Below, in pieces: positions 13,798 to 15,184 of a stretch of DNA of 15,184 nt (its first letter is position 1; every line of letters begins with the position of its first letter). The translations under genes were made by a program, and so were the position numbers. Source of the DNA: Acidobacteria bacterium UBA6911 (GTDB lineage: Bacteria; Acidobacteriota; UBA6911); contig DKBB01000011.1 of the NCBI GenBank assembly GCA_002451015.1, forward strand, positions 3,441 through 18,624. The letters are read 5' to 3'. The notes under the pieces were generated by a model. That model saw nothing but the letters and a program-made list of their open reading frames with translations, was not told where the DNA came from and searched no databases.

Positions 13798-14776
13798 TGA
13801 GCCTGCCTATAGGGCGCGCCAGGTTTATGCAGGGATATACGGGCGCGGGGAGCGTTCCTGGGAAGCCTTCACCGATCTCGGCAAACCTCTCCGGGAAAAA
13901 CTGAAAGAACGGTTTGTTGTCGAGTACCCGCCCGTTCACAGGGTCTTTGACTCGAAAGACGGAACCCGCCGGTACCTGTTCGAGCTTTCCGGAGGCCAGA
14001 GAATCGAAGCGGTTTATATCCCGGAGGAAAAGCGCGACACCCTCTGTATTTCAACCCAGGTCGGATGCGCGGTCGGCTGTCTCTTCTGCGCTACGGGCCG
14101 ATTGCGAATGCAGCACAACCTGACACCGGGAGAAATTGTCGGCCAGATAATGGCGCTTGAAAGCGACCGGGATATGGAGGCGAAGCGCCTGAACATCGTC
14201 ATTATGGGCATGGGGGAGCCGCTGAATAACTACGACAACGTGATGCAGGCGATCCGGTTGATGACCGATGAGCGGGGTATGTCGATATCTCCACGGCGCA
14301 TCACTCTGTCCACCGCCGGTGTGGTCCCCGGTATCCTGGCGCTGGCCAAAGAGCCGGTTATTCCTAATCTTGCAATTTCCCTGAATGCGACGACCGACCC
14401 CGTGCGGGACCGACTGATTCCCATAAATAAAAAGTGGAATATTGCCGCCCTTCTCGAAGCCTGCCGGGAATTTCCGCTGGAACCGCGCCGCCGCATCACG
14501 TTCGAATATGTCCTGATCAAAGGGATCAACGACACCGTGTTCGACGCGCATCGTCTGGCAAAACTGCTGAAAGGGATGAAGAAGAAGGTCAACCTGATCC
14601 CGCTCAACGCAGCCGATTCAATATCCCTGAAACCTCCGGCTCCCGAACGCGTTCTGGAATTTCAGAGGATCCTGATCGACCACAACATCACGGCCAACAT
14701 CCGCCGCCCCCGCGGCACCGACATTGCAGCCGCCTGCGGCATGCTTGCGGGATCGGTTACATCCGCTGGCCAATAA
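13739..14776 (+). CDS. rlmN: 23S rRNA A2503 / tRNA A37 C2-methyltransferase
   Basis: RlmN is a radical SAM enzyme that methylates C2 of A2503 in 23S rRNA and A37 in some tRNAs. This 345-aa protein has the cluster motif C110-AVG-C114-LF-C117, the GMGEPLNN SAM-binding segment near 167-174, the ISLNATTD segment, and the resolving Cys 333 in AAACGML; the partner methyl-carrying Cys should be that C-terminal residue. The N-terminal helical domain (EPAYRARQVYAGIYG) is present. The start is uncertain: the only in-frame ATG has poor spacing, while deletion of one G near 13738 would give MELMRNLV from a well-spaced ATG at 13729. Its 3' end overlaps the convergent lipoprotein gene by 20 nt. Confidence 0.96.
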   Translation: MRNLVGADLKEIRDIITALNEPAYRARQVYAGIYGRGERSWEAFTDLGKPLREKLKERFVVEYPPVHRVFDSKDGTRRYLFELSGGQRIEAVYIPEEKRDTLCISTQVGCAVGCLFCATGRLRMQHNLTPGEIVGQIMALESDRDMEAKRLNIVIMGMGEPLNNYDNVMQAIRLMTDERGMSISPRRITLSTAGVVPGILALAKEPVIPNLAISLNATTDPVRDRLIPINKKWNIAALLEACREFPLEPRRRITFEYVLIKGINDTVFDAHRLAKLLKGMKKKVNLIPLNAADSISLKPPAPERVLEFQRILIDHNITANIRRPRGTDIAAACGMLAGSVTSAGQ

Positions 14777-15137
14777 TGATTTTGCCGTCTGTAATCGTGA
14801 AGGTCAGATTTACCGGCTTTAAAATCATTTCCAACGCTTTCGATAAGGGCTGGTTGGATATAACGGGTGTAATCCATTGCCTGCGGACCGGATCCGTGTT
14901 TTTTGCCGAGGCATCCCATTCGTACCCAATGCCCGCCTGTCTGGCGACCTCTATGACGGCGTACTGAACCGATATTTTATCGGTCGGTGCTCCCGGGTAG
15001 GCAGACGGGTATGGTGGAACCAGTGTTATGTTTCCTAACGGATCGGTAACGGTAGCCTTCCTGGAACATCCCGCGACCGACAATCCCAAAGCAATGGCCA
15101 CTACAAGAATTGATGCAATAAATGATTTGTTCCGCAT
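14757..15137 (-). CDS. Small lipoprotein with an STN-like (secretin/TonB short N-terminal) domain
   Basis: With the ATG at 15137 this is a 126-aa protein. A signal segment (SFIASILVVAIALGLSVAGC) ends in a lipobox with Cys 24, so it should be a lipoprotein of the cell envelope. Residues from about 55 to the end follow the STN pattern: KISVQYAVIEVARQAGIGY, then a linker, then NQPLSKALEMILKPVNLTF and a closing DGKIII strand. STN domains occur at the start of secretins and FecA-type receptors; here the domain stands alone, so its partner is unknown. An upstream in-frame ATG at 15149 has no ribosome-binding site, while the chosen one has GAGG at 6-nt spacing. The gene is convergent with rlmN. Confidence 0.75.
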   Translation of the reverse strand: MRNKSFIASILVVAIALGLSVAGCSRKATVTDPLGNITLVPPYPSAYPGAPTDKISVQYAVIEVARQAGIGYEWDASAKNTDPVRRQWITPVISNQPLSKALEMILKPVNLTFTITDGKIIIGQRM

Positions 15138-15184
15138 AGAAAGCCTCATTTAATAATTGGTGACAGGCTAGAATTTCACTTTTT
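15138..15184. other. Right edge, upstream of the lipoprotein gene
   Basis: This stretch holds the GAGG ribosome-binding site of the lipoprotein gene and AT-rich sequence that may be part of its promoter. I see no convincing -35/-10 pair before the window ends. Confidence 0.3.

Overview
The window reads as a chromosomal stretch from a Gram-negative, double-membraned bacterium of moderate GC content. A complete tripartite efflux system with its own TolC-type outer-membrane channel shows the two membranes. The housekeeping gene mix (purB, a YycJ-type metallo-hydrolase, an M16 peptidase, rlmN) and the many short intergenic repeats suggest Desulfobacterota (old Deltaproteobacteria, perhaps Syntrophales-like). 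That placement is inference; no marker gene here settles it.

Layout. (a) 115-1491, minus strand: a dihydropyrimidinase-family amidohydrolase in which two canonical metal-ligand positions are altered, preceded by a 12-bp inverted repeat. (b) 1492-2035: a non-coding or weakly coding gap with a ~219-bp element bounded by 16-bp perfect inverted repeats and containing a 17-bp perfect hairpin. (c) 2036-5652, minus strand: purB, then a promoter/repeat gap, then an M16 zinc peptidase and a YycJ-like metallo-beta-lactamase-fold protein 3 nt apart. (d) 5653-5988: a cluster of short palindromic repeats. (e) 13508-5989, minus strand: a seven-gene efflux operon in the order TetR regulator, TolC-type channel, HlyD-type adaptor, two ABC ATPases, two ABC-2 permeases. 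Nearly all junctions are overlaps or gaps of a few nt. (f) 13530-13738: the control region of that operon, with a direct repeat over a likely promoter, followed by an open frame that looks like the 3' remnant of a lost gene. (g) 13739-14776, plus strand: rlmN, convergent with and overlapping by 20 nt (h) a small STN-like lipoprotein gene on the minus strand.

The main system is the efflux operon. It matches the E. coli cecR-ybhGFSR arrangement, with two differences: the double ATPase YbhF is split into two adjacent genes, and a TolC-type gene sits between regulator and adaptor, so the whole envelope-spanning pump is encoded in one transcript. The N-half-like ATPase lacks the H-loop histidine, so the ATPase pair is probably asymmetric. 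I see no CRISPR array, tRNA, rRNA or intact transposase. I did not find a system that I can call wholly new; the most unusual points are the altered amidohydrolase metal site, the inverted-repeat element, and the ambiguous start of rlmN.
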